Assembly (NCBI GenBank): GCA_905221605.1
Contig: CAJNDS010002599.1
Coordinates: forward strand, 118,501-182,500
Direction of reading: 5' to 3'
Length of the DNA stretch: 64,000 nt
Source of the DNA: Symbiodinium natans
Lineage: Eukaryota > Sar > Dinophyceae > Suessiales > Symbiodiniaceae
Shown: in pieces, positions 1 through 10,636 of the stretch
Position numbering within the stretch: the first letter of the stretch is position 1
Layout: each line of letters begins with the position of its first letter
Position numbers and translations under genes: made by a program
Notes under the pieces: model-generated
What the model saw: only the letters and a program-made list of their open reading frames with translations
The model's database searches: none
Told to the model about the DNA's origin: nothing

Positions 1-665
1 TTAGGGTTTAGGGTTCTTTATTGCTAGTTTATCTGCTTACTTATTTTCACTTTTTCGGGGTGGTTGTGGGAGGGCGGTGCGGTTAGAGTTTGCAGCATTT
101 GCGTGCTCTTGTTGGTGGGTCTCGGGGGCTTAGAGTGTGCAGTGCCCAGGATTAGGTTATGACCACCACTAGTAGTATTATATTTTACTTGTCTTTTGTC
201 TTTGCGGTTTTAGGGTGTGGCGTGTAGGATCAGGGTTTTGGGCCGTTGGGGTTCCGGTTTCAGGGTTAGGATGTTGGGACATTAGGTTCTAATCTAGGGT
301 TTAGGGTCTGCAGGATACGGAATTTGGGGGGGCAGGAACCCTAAATCCTGAACCCGAAACCCTTAACCCTGCACCCTAAACCCTGGTTTTCGATGTTTGT
401 GTACGGTGGTTGGCGCTTGCAGTTACATGGTTGGGGTGCCAGGAAGGGATTGAGGGCTTTGTGGGGGGAAGTAGGCTAGGATTTAATTAGGGTTTAGGGT
501 TCAGGGTTTAGGGGTTTAGGGTTTAGGATCTGGGGGTCTCAACTCTGAACCCTTAAACCCGACGAAGGTGTCGGCCGCCGCTCCTTGATCTCTGCATGTA
601 TGCCGGTGCCTGAGCAGGGGCTCTAGTTTTAGGGTTTAGGGCTCAGGGTTATAGGGTTGTGGGTT

Positions 666-703
666 TGGGGTTTAGGGTTTAGGGTTTAGGGTTTAGGGTT
701 TAG
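666..703 (+). repeat. TTTAGGG tract
   Basis: About five perfect TTTAGGG copies preceded by TTTGGGG variants. Confidence 0.9.
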
Positions 704-729
704 TTTGTTTTTGATTTTGGGTTAGCCTG

Positions 730-808
730 AAGCTCCAAATAGCCCAAGGTAGGTATTATATACAGACTTTCGACCCCCGGTGTAGGTATTCTTTGTATAC
801 TTGGAGCC
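730..808 (+). mobile_element. MITE-like family C, copy 1
   Basis: Short element with inverted ends AGCTCCAAA and TTGGAGC. The core reads CCCAAGGTAGG, then TACAGAC, then GTGTAGGTATT. Related copies lie at 11833-11908, 18688-18748 (opposite orientation) and 23653-23786. It encodes no protein, so it is probably non-autonomous. Confidence 0.55.
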
Positions 809-1004
809 CGTGGGTTAGGGTTTTATGTGGTTGCAGGGATTTGGGTTTGGGGTTATAGGATGTAGGTTTAGGCGTAGAGGTCCCCGCGCACGCGAGCAGC
901 TGTAGGTGAATGGGTGCTTCGAAACATGTAGGGTATGGGTGTAGACCTCCGGGTTTTGAGGTTTTAGGGTTGAGGGTCTACAGGGTTCAGCTTTTGTCGC
1001 GGAA

Positions 1005-1068
1005 ACCCGAAACCCTAAACCCCAAACCCTAAACCCTAAACCTTAACCCCTAAACCCTAAACCCTACC
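1005..1068 (-). repeat. CCCTAAA tract
   Basis: Telomere-type repeats on the minus strand with CCCCAAA and CCTTAAC variants. Confidence 0.9.
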
Positions 1069-1439
1069 AACTGCTCTAACTAAGTGGTACGCCAGCCTGC
1101 CCTCGAATGTACATGTGCCCAGCGGTGCCCGGTTGGGGGGTTCAGTAAGGATTCTGATATATCTGATATATCCAGCGTACCCCTGTGTATTGGGAAGCAT
1201 ATGCAGGATAGGATGCGTAGGAACAGAGCAGAATCGGTGAAATAGAATGTGCAAGGACTGGTTCACGAGGTCCTTGGACGTTCGAAACCCAAAGCCGTTA
1301 TCCCAAAACTAAACCTACAGCACCCAACCCTCAAGCCCGAAACCCTGAATCCCTAAACCCACACCCTAAGCCCTAAAAAACCCTAAACCACAAAATCAAA
1401 TCGTAAGCAAGCTCACACAAAAGCCCTAGGTAGGCCCTT

Positions 1440-1512
1440 GGTGTTCCTTTATTTGGGTTGAAGAGGATCATGTTCAGGAATATTTTTCAGATGGCCTTGA
1501 GGGTCTTCCTAG
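1440..1512. repeat. Dispersed spacer family J, copy 1
   Basis: The segment containing AAGAGGATCAT, then TTCAGGAA, then TTTTCAGA, recurs at about 9601-9680 and 28285-28360. All three lie between telomere-type tracts. Its ends are unclear. Confidence 0.45.
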
Positions 1513-1530
1513 AGCCACCAAGCCTCGGCA

Positions 1531-1611
1531 CCCTAAACCCTAAACCCTAAAACCTTAACCCTAAACCCTAAACCCTAAACCCTAAACCCTAAACCCTAAA
1601 CCCTAAACCCT
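1531..1611 (-). repeat. CCCTAAA tract
   Basis: About eleven telomere-type copies on the minus strand, mostly perfect. Confidence 0.92.
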
Positions 1612-1728
1612 ATGACCTGAGGATGCATCCAGCTGCGATGGAATCGAGACATCCCAGCCGGCAGCCCCAGACAGGATCAGGGTTGGGGATTTAGGGCTTA
1701 GGATTTCTCTGAGGGCAGCTATATGGGT

Positions 1729-1823
1729 TAGGGTTTAGGGTTTAGGGTTTAGGGTTTAGGGTTTAGGGTTTAGGGTTTAGGGTTTAGGGTTTAGGGTTTA
1801 GGGTTTAGGGTTTAGGGTTTAGC
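1729..1823 (+). repeat. TTTAGGG tract
   Basis: About thirteen nearly perfect copies on the plus strand, about 120 bp after an oppositely oriented tract. Confidence 0.93.
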
Positions 1824-1844
1824 CCTTAATGTGGTCCCCTACCT

Positions 1845-1965
1845 CCTTTCGAGGGTTCGGAAGTAGCCCTGGGGTTGTAATAAGGGTATATAAGGGGTGT
1901 GCAAGGGATCCTCTTCAGGGGCCCATACTAAGGGACCATGTAGCTACCCTGAGAATCCTGGTTGT
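1845..1965. repeat. Dispersed spacer family K, copy 1
   Basis: The stretch with GGGTTGTAATAAGGGTATAT, then AGGGGCCCATACTAAG, then GACCATGTAGCTAC, is closely matched at about 32135-32265. It is non-coding. Confidence 0.45.
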
Positions 1966-2209
1966 GGGTTCGAGATAGGGCTTACTTGGAAGCTCGTTTG
2001 ACTTGGCAAGGCTACTTACTATCCCGTAGAAACCCTTATTATAATCCCCAGAACCCACCTTACTAACCCCTAAACCCTAAACCCTGATTAAACCCTAAAG
2101 TTCGGGCTTTGGCGCGCGACCGTGCCGCCCCCCAAAAAGTTGGCGCCTGGGGACTGCGGCGGAGCTCCTGTTCGGGGTTTAGGCGCAGGGGCTTAGGGCC
2201 TGCGAAGCA

Positions 2210-2262
2210 ATTTAGGGTTTAGGGCTTAGGGTTTAGGGTTTAGGGTTTAGGGTTTAGGGTTT
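2210..2262 (+). repeat. TTTAGGG tract
   Basis: About seven telomere-type copies. Confidence 0.9.
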
Positions 2263-2720
2263 CAAGGCCAAGAGGCAGAAGCCGAAGCTTGATATGGATC
2301 CTAAATCATGAGCCCCAGTCCTTCCTACTTTTAAGGGGGGTGAGGTTCCCTTTATAAATGGGGGTACGTTTGTTCGTTCCGCCTGACTTGATAAAGCAAC
2401 CTACAGACTTGCCAATGTTGTCCCCTTGGAGTATCCTTATCTAACAGCAACAGAGGGGTGTCTCTCTAATCCGGGGTCCTGTTTTCAAGGGTGCCGTGCT
2501 ACAATGTATAGGGGACCCCACAAAAATGAACTACCCATAGACTGGTCAACATACACGCGCTGCTTCCCAGAGCCTTCAGCCCCATACGTCTTAAAAGGGC
2601 ATTTCCCAAAATAGAGGTTACCCCCTTTACACCCCAAATAGTATAGAATCCCCTTAGGGGACCCCCCAAAAAAGGGTAGCCCCTATTGTCGGAAACCCCT
2701 GATTGCCGGCGCCGTTTTGC

Positions 2721-2782
2721 TACCAGTCCTGAATAGGGATTGTCGTACCCCCTGTTCTTTAATCCCTATGAAGGATTGTTAG
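2721..2782 (+). mobile_element. MITE-like family D, copy 1
   Basis: About 62 bp with inverted ends: left AGTCCTGAATAGGGAT, right ATCCCTATGAAGGATTGTTAG on the plus strand (listed as 2762-2782). The best copy of this family is at 16178-16238 and a half copy is at 12603-12622. It directly abuts a family B element starting at 2784. Confidence 0.6.
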
Positions 2783-2783
2783 A

Positions 2784-2892
2784 CCCAAAGAGCCCAATAT
2801 CCCTCAATTAGGGAATATTCCTTAAATCGTATTAAGGATCCCTATATAAAATAAGCAGTATTCCCTAACTAAGGGATATTGGGCTCTTTGGG
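2784..2892 (+). mobile_element. MITE-like family B, copy 1
   Basis: About 109 bp with long inverted ends. The left arm (2784-2817) begins CCCAAAGAGCCCAATATCCC. The right arm ends GGGATATTGGGCTCTTTGGG. The core has AAGGATCCCTATATAAA. A related, longer copy lies at 17905-18092. No coding capacity. Confidence 0.7.
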
Positions 2893-3314
2893 GAATAAGG
2901 GGGAAGCATCCCAACCTCGACGTCAAGTAGACCCCCCCTATCCCAGGCAATGCGCCATCACCTGCCGCTCTCCCTTCCTGGGCCACGGGCCCAAGTCAGT
3001 TCGCGACTTGAGGAGGGTTCGGCTTGGGGCGACGGGGTAGGGGGGGGTTAGGGTTTAGGGTTTGGGGTTTGGGGTTTAGGGCTTAGGGTTCAGGGTTTAG
3101 GTTTCAGGGGTTTGGGGTTTGGAGCCTCCTGGACCAACTCGTGAAAGTTCAGTTAAGCATTGGCCATCAAGTTTTAACATCGGCCCCCCACCACCCCCAA
3201 CAGGGTCAGGAGTGATCTGAAAGAGGTCAGGGATTGAACCCTCAAACACGTAAACCCTAAACCTCTAAACGCCCAACATTGAGACCTAAAGCCGAAACCC
3301 CCTAAACCCGAAAC

Positions 3315-3448
3315 CCTGAACCCTAAACCCTAAACCCTAAACCCTAAACCCTAACCCTAAACCCTGAACCCTGAACCCTAAACCCTAAACCCTAAACCCT
3401 AAACCCTAAACCCTAAACCCTAAACCCTAAACCCTAAACCCTAAACCC
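3315..3448 (-). repeat. CCCTAAA tract
   Basis: About nineteen copies with a few CCCTAA and CCTGAAC variants. Confidence 0.92.
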
Positions 3449-3849
3449 TAGCCCTAAACCCTAAACCCCCGATATGAAGCCAGGGAGCTCCACCACGGCC
3501 TTTTGCGAATCTCCTGGCGGCCTCGCTGGGCTGCAGTGCGCCGTAGACGGATTCCTTTCTCCGAGGATCTACCTTGGGCCCCCTCTACAACCCTAAATTA
3601 GGGTTTGGGGTGTAGGGTTTAGGGTTTAGGGTTTAGGGCTACACCTAATTTACGTAGGATCTGGGGCTTAGGGTTTAGGGTTTAGGGGACTGCCTCACAC
3701 CGTCTGGGGTGGCTGTACACAGTCATGAACGGCTCAGAGACTCAAGGAATCATGGGGCTTCTACCTGGGACCTCTAAGGTATAGGGTTTATGGTTTAGGG
3801 TTTAGGGTGTAGGGTGTAGGGTTTAGGTTAGGGTTTAGGGTTTGGGGAA

Positions 3850-3955
3850 TACCCTTCAGTTTGGGGACCCTTTTCCAAGATCCCTTAAGGTAGTAGAAGG
3901 GCCATAGTCGGCGCGCCATATTAAGGGAAACCTTTTCGGGGTACAACCTTGGGGG
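3850..3955. repeat. Dispersed spacer family L, copy 1
   Basis: TTTGGGGACCCTTTTCCAAGATCC, given here as 3859-3882, together with a downstream GGGGTACAACCTT, is matched at about 28738-28855. Both copies sit between telomere-type tracts. Confidence 0.45.
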
Positions 3956-4109
3956 TAGGGTTTAGGGTTTGGGGTTTGGGGTTTAGGGTTTAGGGTTTAG
4001 GGTTCAAAATCCCTTGAAGGAAGGGCTGCGCCGCCCTCCGAAGTAGGGTCTGGGGTTTTGGGTTTTGAGGGTTTAGGGTTTGGGGGTTTAGGGTTTAAGG
4101 GTTTAGGGT

Positions 4110-4360
4110 TTAGGGTTTTGAGGGGTATGAGGAGGGACCCCTGGAATAGGGCCCCATAATTCTTCTTCCCCTATATACACCCTTACATATACCTTATATC
4201 GTCCCTATGTACCTAAGTAGCCCCTAAATTACCCCTGAGCCCTAAACCCTACACCCCATACCCGAAACCCTAAACCCTACGCCCTAAACCCTAAACCCCA
4301 AACCCCCTAAGGTCCCTTGTAAGGGTACCTCCTTTAGTCCCTTGAGAGCTGGGGCTGAGC
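4110..4360 (+). repeat. Dispersed spacer family M, copy 1
   Basis: This segment carries CCTATATACACC, then CCTAAGTAGCCCC, then CCCCCTAAGGTCCCTTGTAA and CTCCTTTAGTCCCTTG. A second copy is at 26490-26685 and a reverse-complement copy at about 23870-24030. In all copies the two ends are separated by degenerate telomere-type repeats. Confidence 0.5.
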
Positions 4361-5138
4361 TTCCTGTGCAGCTGGTAGCCCTAAACCCTAAACCCTAATC
4401 CGGGCAACTTCGGCGTTTAGGGTTTAGGGTCGTGTGGAGGTACACGGAGCCCGATTGCCAGCTCGACGTGTGTCCAGATCCCGACCCCGCACCAGAAGGC
4501 TACGAGCGCGTGAATGGAGGCCCCGTTGCCGGGGTTTTTTCGAGTCTTCGGGGTTCGGCTCGGTGTCGATTTCTGTCTTCCTCGTGGACGCATTTTCGGC
4601 TGGGATTGAGTTCACAGCCACAGCGGTATGTTTCCTGGTCCCGATACTCCCCCTAAACCCTAATCCCTCCTTTTAACCTCTGAGACTTTTCACCCTATAC
4701 CAGGGCCAGTCAGGTTGCAAGCCGAAGCCCTGAGCTCTAAACTCAAAAGCCTGAACCCAAAACCCTGAACTCTCAAGCCCTGAAACCCAAAACCCTACCC
4801 TGGACCCTCAACTTTGGGTTCTACCAAACCCAAAACCCTGAACCTTGAACCTTAAACCCTGAACCCTGCACCCTAAGCATTGAGAACCCTGAACCTTGAA
4901 CCCTACACCCTACACCCTAAACTTCAAAGCCCTAAACCCTAAACTCCAAACCCTAAACCCCACACCGTAAATCCTAAACCCTACACCCCCTGAGCCCTGA
5001 AGCCTTAATGCCTGGACCAACCTCTCGAAGCCTGTGAAGGATGGGTTTGCGCGTTCGGCTTCGAGGGCGTTCCTGTGAAGCAGTGTGGCCACGACAGCTC
5101 CCTGGCAAGCTTGGGGGGGGTTAGGTTTAGGGATGTTT

Positions 5139-5205
5139 TGGGTTTAGGGTTTAGGGTTTAGGGTTTAGGGTTTAGGGTTTAGGGTTTAGGGTTTAGGGTT
5201 TAGGG
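5139..5205 (+). repeat. TTTAGGG tract
   Basis: About nine telomere-type copies. Confidence 0.92.
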
Positions 5206-5299
5206 TGTCGGGTTTCGGTGTTCAACCCCGGCGCTCAACAGCCCTCGCAAGCGGAGAGTCGAAGAGCATACAACCCGCTGCCCCAAAAGTGATTGGCGG

Positions 5300-5413
5300 C
5301 ACCCTAAACCCTAAACCCTAAACCCTAAACCCTAAACCCTAAACCCTAAACCCTAAACCCTAAACCCTAAACCCTAAACCCTAAACCCTAAACCCTAAAC
5401 CCTAAACCCTAAA
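5300..5413 (-). repeat. CCCTAAA tract
   Basis: About sixteen perfect copies. It faces the plus-strand tract at 5139-5205 across about 95 bp of unique sequence. Confidence 0.93.
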
Positions 5414-5439
5414 TCGAATTCCTCTGCCCATGACCCAGA

Positions 5440-5535
5440 GTAGGCCCTTTTTCCCCTTTTTTAGGGTTTAGGTTCCCTTATAACCCGTTTGAACCAAAAA
5501 GGGCACCCTGTTTTCCCGAGGCGCTCCTGGGTCCA
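5440..5535 (+). repeat. Dispersed spacer family I, copy 1
   Basis: The segment with CCCTTATAACCCGTTTG, then ACCAAAAAGGGCACCCTG, then CTCCTGGGTC, recurs at 8410-8475, at 10338-10381 plus 10637-10700 (interrupted), and at 30655-30745. This copy serves as an uninterrupted reference for the nested insertion at 10382-10636. Confidence 0.55.
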
Positions 5536-6044
5536 GTTGCTGAATCAGGGCAGTCCTCCCCCCCCAAATCGCCTTGAGTGCACGTAGTACAAGTGTACCT
5601 ATAAGATTTGTGTTGGGGTTTCGGGTTGAGGGGTCGTATTCTGGGACAGGACAAAGTCCTCCTCTTGGTTCTTGGGAGGAGGGGAGTCCTTTCTGGATGC
5701 ATTCCATCTTGATAAAGGGGCCATATTTGCGACCCGAAGCCCCAAAAACCCTAAACCCTAAACGGTAAGCCGCGCAGCGACTGGACCTCCGCAAAAAAGA
5801 CGCTTGTACAGAGCACCAAACCCCAAACCCTAAACCCCAAACCCTAAACCCCAAACCCCAAACCCTAAACCCCAAACCCCAAACCATAAACCCTAAACCG
5901 CATCGGGTTTAGGTTTTAGGGTTTTGAAGGTATGTTGCGAGCCACGGCTCTGTCAGCGAATGGCCAAGATTCCACGATCACCGGCTTAGGAGCTCCCAGG
6001 GGAGCAGGGTTTAGGGTTTTCGGGTTTAGGGTTTAGGGTTTAGG

Positions 6045-6150
6045 GGTAGCCCAGTGGTACCCTGTACCCTTTTTTTGGGTTCTGGGTTCTCTTAGAAAAT
6101 CACCAACCCAAAAAAGGCTGCCATTCTTATAATATGGTCACTGGGCTACC
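6045..6150 (+). mobile_element. MITE-like family A, copy 1
   Basis: 106 bp with inverted ends GGTAGCCCAGTG at the left and CACTGGGCTACC at the right. Flanking 'AGG' on both sides could be a short target duplication. Related copies are at 18770-18820 (left part only) and 26390-26465. No coding capacity. Confidence 0.65.
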
Positions 6151-6404
6151 AGGAAGAGAGTCCAAAACCCCTCTAGTACAGCAGGGTGAAGCCGCCAAAA
6201 CCCAGCCAACCTCGGGTTGTTAGCCCTAAACCCTAAACCCTAAACCCTAAATTTCAGGCCTAGCGGCACGGGCCGGCCCCCGCCCCCCAAAGCACGAAAC
6301 CTTGAACCTTGGCACTGTCTTCTCTTTCCCGTGTCTTTGTCCTCTCCTTCTCTCTGTCTCTCTTTCTCCTGCCTTCGCCCCCCTCCCTCCCCCCCCACCC
6401 CCCC

Positions 6405-6439
6405 GGCGCGCCGGCGCGCGCGCGCGCGCGCGCGCGCGC
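6405..6439. repeat. (CG)n dinucleotide tract
   Basis: Alternating CG over roughly 35 bp. Such alternating purine-pyrimidine DNA can adopt Z-form, which is known chemistry; any role here is unknown. Confidence 0.85.
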
Positions 6440-6639
6440 ACCCGCATCAGGAGCATCAGTGGGGTTGGTTTGGGGGCCTTAAAAGCATTCTATGCATGCG
6501 TTTTGCCTTCGAAAAACCTTCAGAAAACGCTGTAAACACGTGTTTTTGGGCTTGGGAAGCCTTTTGGGACCCAGGAAAGGGAGCATCATGAGCATCAGCG
6601 GCCTCCCCCAGGCCATCCAAAACCCCCTTAAACACGCCG

Positions 6640-6775
6640 ATTGTATGTGCTTGAACGCTTGCGTGCCCACGAAACCCCCAAAAGCAAGACCCCGAATGCC
6701 CTTAAGGGCATTCGGGGTCCTGCTGTTCGGGTGTTTTGTAGGCACGAAGCCGTTCGAGCGCGTAAAATGAGCGAT
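6640..6775. repeat. Long palindrome centred near 6703
   Basis: 6688-6719 is a perfect 32-bp palindrome (left half GACCCCGAATGCCCTT). One mismatch pair takes it to 6683-6724, and weaker matching continues on both sides to about 6640 and 6775. As single-stranded DNA or RNA it would form a hairpin with arms of more than 50 nt. Confidence 0.8.
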
Positions 6776-7680
6776 TTTAGGGGCGTTTTTACGTGGACCC
6801 ACAAAACACTCGGTATTTACGAGGTTTTCTGCTGTTGGAACACCCCCCCAAACCGAGCATCATGAGCATCAGCTGGGTCTCTGGGCCGTGGGCCCGGACC
6901 CCCCCACGAAGCCCAAGAGAAGCGATGGCTCGATGATGCGCCCGGACCCCGCGCATCAGCAGCATCAGCAGACCCCCCCCCGGACGTGGGTTTCGATGAT
7001 GCGCACTTTGGGGGCGGGTCAAGGGCAACAGGGGTGGGGGTCGGAGGCACGCGTGAAAAACCTCATAAAAACACGGTATTTACGGTGATTTCAGCGTTTT
7101 TCAGCGTTTTTTATTGCCTTGGGCCCGCGGGCCAGGGCTGCTGATGCTCATGATGCTCGCCTGGTTTTGGGCTTCCGGTACCCCCCCCAAACCTTGAAAA
7201 ACGTGGTTTCGGCCTGGCGCGCGCCCCATGTGAAAAGCTAGGGCCGATGATGCGCGCCCGTGAGGGTTTAATGGGGTGCTGCGGGTGTTTTGTGGCCTCG
7301 GTTTTTCGTAAAAACCCATGGTTTTTGCGAGGTTTTCGTGCTTTTCGCACCACCGCGTGTTGCGTCCCCTTGGATGCCGTTTTGGAGGCCTCCCGAAGGG
7401 CCCCGCGCGAATTTGAAGCAATTTTGGGCGGGGTCGGCGGCTCGGGCGCTCGCCCCTTAAAGCTAGCGCTTTAGTGCGACGCGGGCTCCGCCCTGGACCA
7501 CGGGCCTGATTTAAGAGCCTCCGGCTCAAGCCGCCGACCCCGCTGGAGCATAGTTGAGAGGTCTAAACCCGCTCGCATGGAAGATCATCCGAACCTGCTC
7601 GGCAGAGTTCTGTGAATCGTTTGGGGGGGGGTAGGGGGTAGCACCAGGACAAGCTCAAGCCAAAAAGACAGCGAGGTGGG

Positions 7681-7803
<123 letters not shown>

Positions 7804-8054
7804 GGCGGGAAACGCTGATTTTGCTGAGGGCGCCCCTACCCCCCCGTGCTGAACCCCCTGTTTACGCTGTGCGGGTGGCGCGGTCCTCCACGAAAAAATT
7901 GTGCACCGACCCCCCCCACACCCCCCCCCCCCAACCCACCCCACCCCCACCCCCCCCCCCCCCCCCCCCACCCCCCCCCACGTTTTGGGGGGTAAGGAGG
8001 GAAAGAGGGAGGTTTTCACCTCCTTTTCCCATCCAACACGCCGCCAGGGTCCCG

Positions 8055-8150
8055 AAACCCTAAACCCTAAACCCTAAACCCTAAACCCTAAACCCTAAAC
8101 CCTAAACCCTAAACCCTAAACCCTAAACCCTAAACCCTAAACCCCAAAAC
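8055..8150 (-). repeat. CCCTAAA tract
   Basis: About thirteen telomere-type copies on the minus strand. Confidence 0.93.
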
Positions 8151-8230
8151 CTAAACCCCAAACCCTAAAACCCCCCAAGGCTCCTGCAGACCGGCCCCAA
8201 GGCTCTGGAAGGGTCGGCTGGGGGAGGGGT

Positions 8231-8314
8231 GGTTTAGGGTTTAGGGTTTAGGGTTAGGGTTTAGGGTTTAGGGTTTAGGGTTTAGGGTTTAGGGTTTAGG
8301 GTTTAGGGTTTAGG
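8231..8314 (+). repeat. TTTAGGG tract
   Basis: About twelve copies on the plus strand. With 8055-8150 it forms a convergent pair of opposite tracts about 80 bp apart. Confidence 0.93.
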
Positions 8315-9102
8315 GGAAAGAAACGGGGAGGTCAGCACGAAACTTCCCCGGCCCCAAAGCCTCCTACAAAATCCTCCGAGACCGTGGGTTTATGGTTTAG
8401 GGTTCAGGACCCAGAGTAAGGCCCTTATTCCCCTTTTAGGTTTCAACCAAGAAGGATGCCCTTTTTCCGAGGCTACTCTTTCACCTCTGTCTCATGCGGG
8501 AGCAATGCAGTATCTTATTATGCTGCTCTCGAGGCCCTCATTACGGGCAGGTTCAGGACTTGGGACCAGCCAGCACTGTTGGAGCGAGGAGACAGCAATG
8601 CGTACCGGCTTTACTGGCTGGGATCATCTCGCTCTCGGGTGCACTGTCCTGCTTTCCGATGCCGATGCACCCGCCACTCCTCATTGGGTCTAGTAGAAAC
8701 AGGGTTCATATATCTGCTTCTAGGTGAGTGTATGTAAAACTTGGTGAGTGTATATAGGGTTCCTCGTGATTTTGGGTGTCCTTTCGGGGATGCGAATAGT
8801 AAGTAAACAAACACCTACACGGCATTCGCTAACATGCTGGGGCCTCGCGGCTTTATAAGCTAAGCGGCTGACACCCGTAAACCCGAAACCCTAAACCCCA
8901 AACCCTAAACCCTAAACCCCAAACCCCAAACCCTGAACCCTAAAGCCTTGGGTTGGGGAGGTTCGGGGGTGTGCAAGGGTGGGGTGGCCTTTTTTCGGGG
9001 GCTTCTGAACGATTCAGAGACCCCAGTGCCCTTCCAAGTTCACAAGGCATCCTCCTATGGTTTACAGAATGCACGTGTAATTCAGGATTTGGGGTTCGGG
9101 GT

Positions 9103-9151
9103 CAAACCCTAAACCCTAAACCCTAAACCCTAAACCCTAAACCCTAAACCC
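9103..9151 (-). repeat. CCCTAAA tract
   Basis: About seven copies, followed by a short poly-G run. Confidence 0.9.
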
Positions 9152-9334
9152 TATAGGGTGTGGGGGGGGGGGGGGGCGTCGTAGGGTCTCTGCTGGACAG
9201 GCTCAGCGGCTGCGAGCCCATCATCAAGCCGTGCCTTCTCCCCAACCTCGACTGCAGGCACCTTGCGACTTCGGAGGGGTGGGTTAAGGGTTAAGGGTTT
9301 AGAGTTTAGGGTTTCTGGTTTAGGGTTTAGGGTA

Positions 9335-9375
9335 CCATCTCTCTCTCTCTCTCTGTCTCTCTCTCTCGCTCTCTG
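9335..9375 (+). repeat. (CT)n microsatellite
   Basis: Imperfect CT dinucleotide repeat with a few G substitutions. Confidence 0.85.
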
Positions 9376-9724
9376 GGCTTATAACGGCTTGGGATTCAGG
9401 GCTTCGATAACTTGCCCCTCCCTACTTACACCTTGCGAGCCCAAAACGGCTGAACATTTTCTGCACTCTCATCGAGGCCCTCAACCCCTACGTCCTAGCT
9501 CGTAAACCCTAAGCCCTAAACTCAGTTCCCCCCAAAAAAAGCAAATCCCTAAAACCCCACACCCGAAGAACTTCGTGCTTTAGGCTGGGCTGGATGGTGG
9601 GTTTTGTCGGGTCCCTTTTTCCCCTTATTGGTTTTAAGAGGATCATACTTCAGGAAAGTTCTTCAGAGGCCAGCTCTCAACCTCTCTGCCACGTAAAAAG
9701 CACATACGTGTTTGTATATGTGTA

Positions 9725-9765
9725 CATATATATATATATATAATTGCCCTGTATATATATATATA
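9725..9765 (+). repeat. (TA)n microsatellites
   Basis: Two short TA runs separated by a non-repeated AATTGCCCTG stretch. Confidence 0.8.
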
Positions 9766-9965
9766 ATGCAATGGAATAAACGATAAACATTTTTATAATT
9801 TAATACAATGTATGAGCTTCTTATTTGCTTGTATTTCTGTTTGTGTTCAAAACCATAGGCTTCTGCGACCTCTTAGACACCCCCCCCCCCCCACCCACCC
9901 GCCCCAGAAGACAGAAGAACTTTCTGGCCATCCAGGGCCGTCGGATGTAATGTTTTGGGGATCAG

Positions 9966-10040
9966 GGGTTTAGGGTTTAGGGTTAGGGTTTAGGGTTTAG
10001 GGTTTAGGGTTTAGGGTTAGGGTTTAGGGTTTAGGGTTAG
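9966..10040 (+). repeat. TTTAGGG tract with TTAGGG variants
   Basis: About eleven copies; three positions have lost one T. Confidence 0.9.
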
Positions 10041-10189
10041 GATAGTCTTGAGCAGGCACTTCAGTCTGGGAATAATGGTTCCTTTGCTGGCAAGAAGGTT
10101 GAATTGAATCGGCAACTGTTAAAGCGGGAGGCTTGAAGGATAACTTGTAAAGCAGAGGTTGGTTCAACGTCTAGAGTCTTGAGACAAAA

Positions 10190-10212
10190 AGAGAGAGAGA
10201 GAGAGAGAGAGC
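10190..10212 (+). repeat. (GA)n microsatellite
   Basis: About eleven GA units inside a spacer. Confidence 0.85.
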
Positions 10213-10381
10213 TTTCAACAACAACATCATAGATACAGACGGGCAACCCCTGGCAACATGAGTGAGCCAAAAACATGTAAAGAGGCATCCTGACGAGACA
10301 ACCTGCGAAGCAAAGATAGAACCATATTTAGCACCCGGTGCAGGGCCCTTATTCCCCTTGTTTAGGGTTTAGGGTCCCTTA

Positions 10382-10636
10382 TAATGTTGCACCCTGTTTA
10401 GTATTGGCCTCCTCTTTAAAGACAAACTGGCCGAATTATTCAGGACATGCTGACTGTTTGGGAGACGCGGCGCGCCTTTAAAAAAGATAACCGGGCATCG
10501 CTGCCCCTTTTGAACCTATCTAAACTCCTCCCTATTGAAATCATATGAGCCCCCGGGGCCGTGTAATCAAGATCCCATCCACGCCTCAACTGTTCAGGGG
10601 GGGGGGGCCCCCCACACTAAACAGGGTGCAACATTA
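10382..10636. mobile_element. 255-bp terminal-inverted-repeat element inserted in a family I copy
   Basis: The two 21-bp ends (10382-10402 and 10616-10636) are perfect reverse complements; the left one begins TAATGTTGCACC. Sequence before 10382 (TCCCTTA) and after 10636 (CAACCAAAAAGGGCACCCTT) matches the two halves of spacer family I, which is continuous at 5478-5515. The element therefore landed inside an older repeat. The flanks suggest a TA or TTA target duplication. No protein is encoded. Confidence 0.7.

Larger units (their letters stand above)
6240..7620. other. GC-rich block with GAGCATCATGAGCATCAGC motifs
   Basis: This block is richer in GC and CpG than its surroundings and has few telomere-type repeats. 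A word close to GAGCATCATGAGCATCAGC appears near 6582, 6856 and, on the other strand, 7137; shorter variants are near 6445 and 6955. Several frames are open on both strands because of base composition, but none resembles a known protein. It could be the remnant of a repeat or a promoter-like CpG island. I cannot support a gene. Confidence 0.4.

Noticed and set aside
1-40. A true chromosome end at the left edge
   Set aside because: Only a few TTTAGGG units are present before unique sequence, so position 1 cannot be called a telomere.
5468-5887. Minus-strand frame with repeated Gly-Leu-Gly-Phe-Arg-Val
   Set aside because: The repeat peptide is a translation of TTTAGGG-type units; the rest has no recognisable motif.
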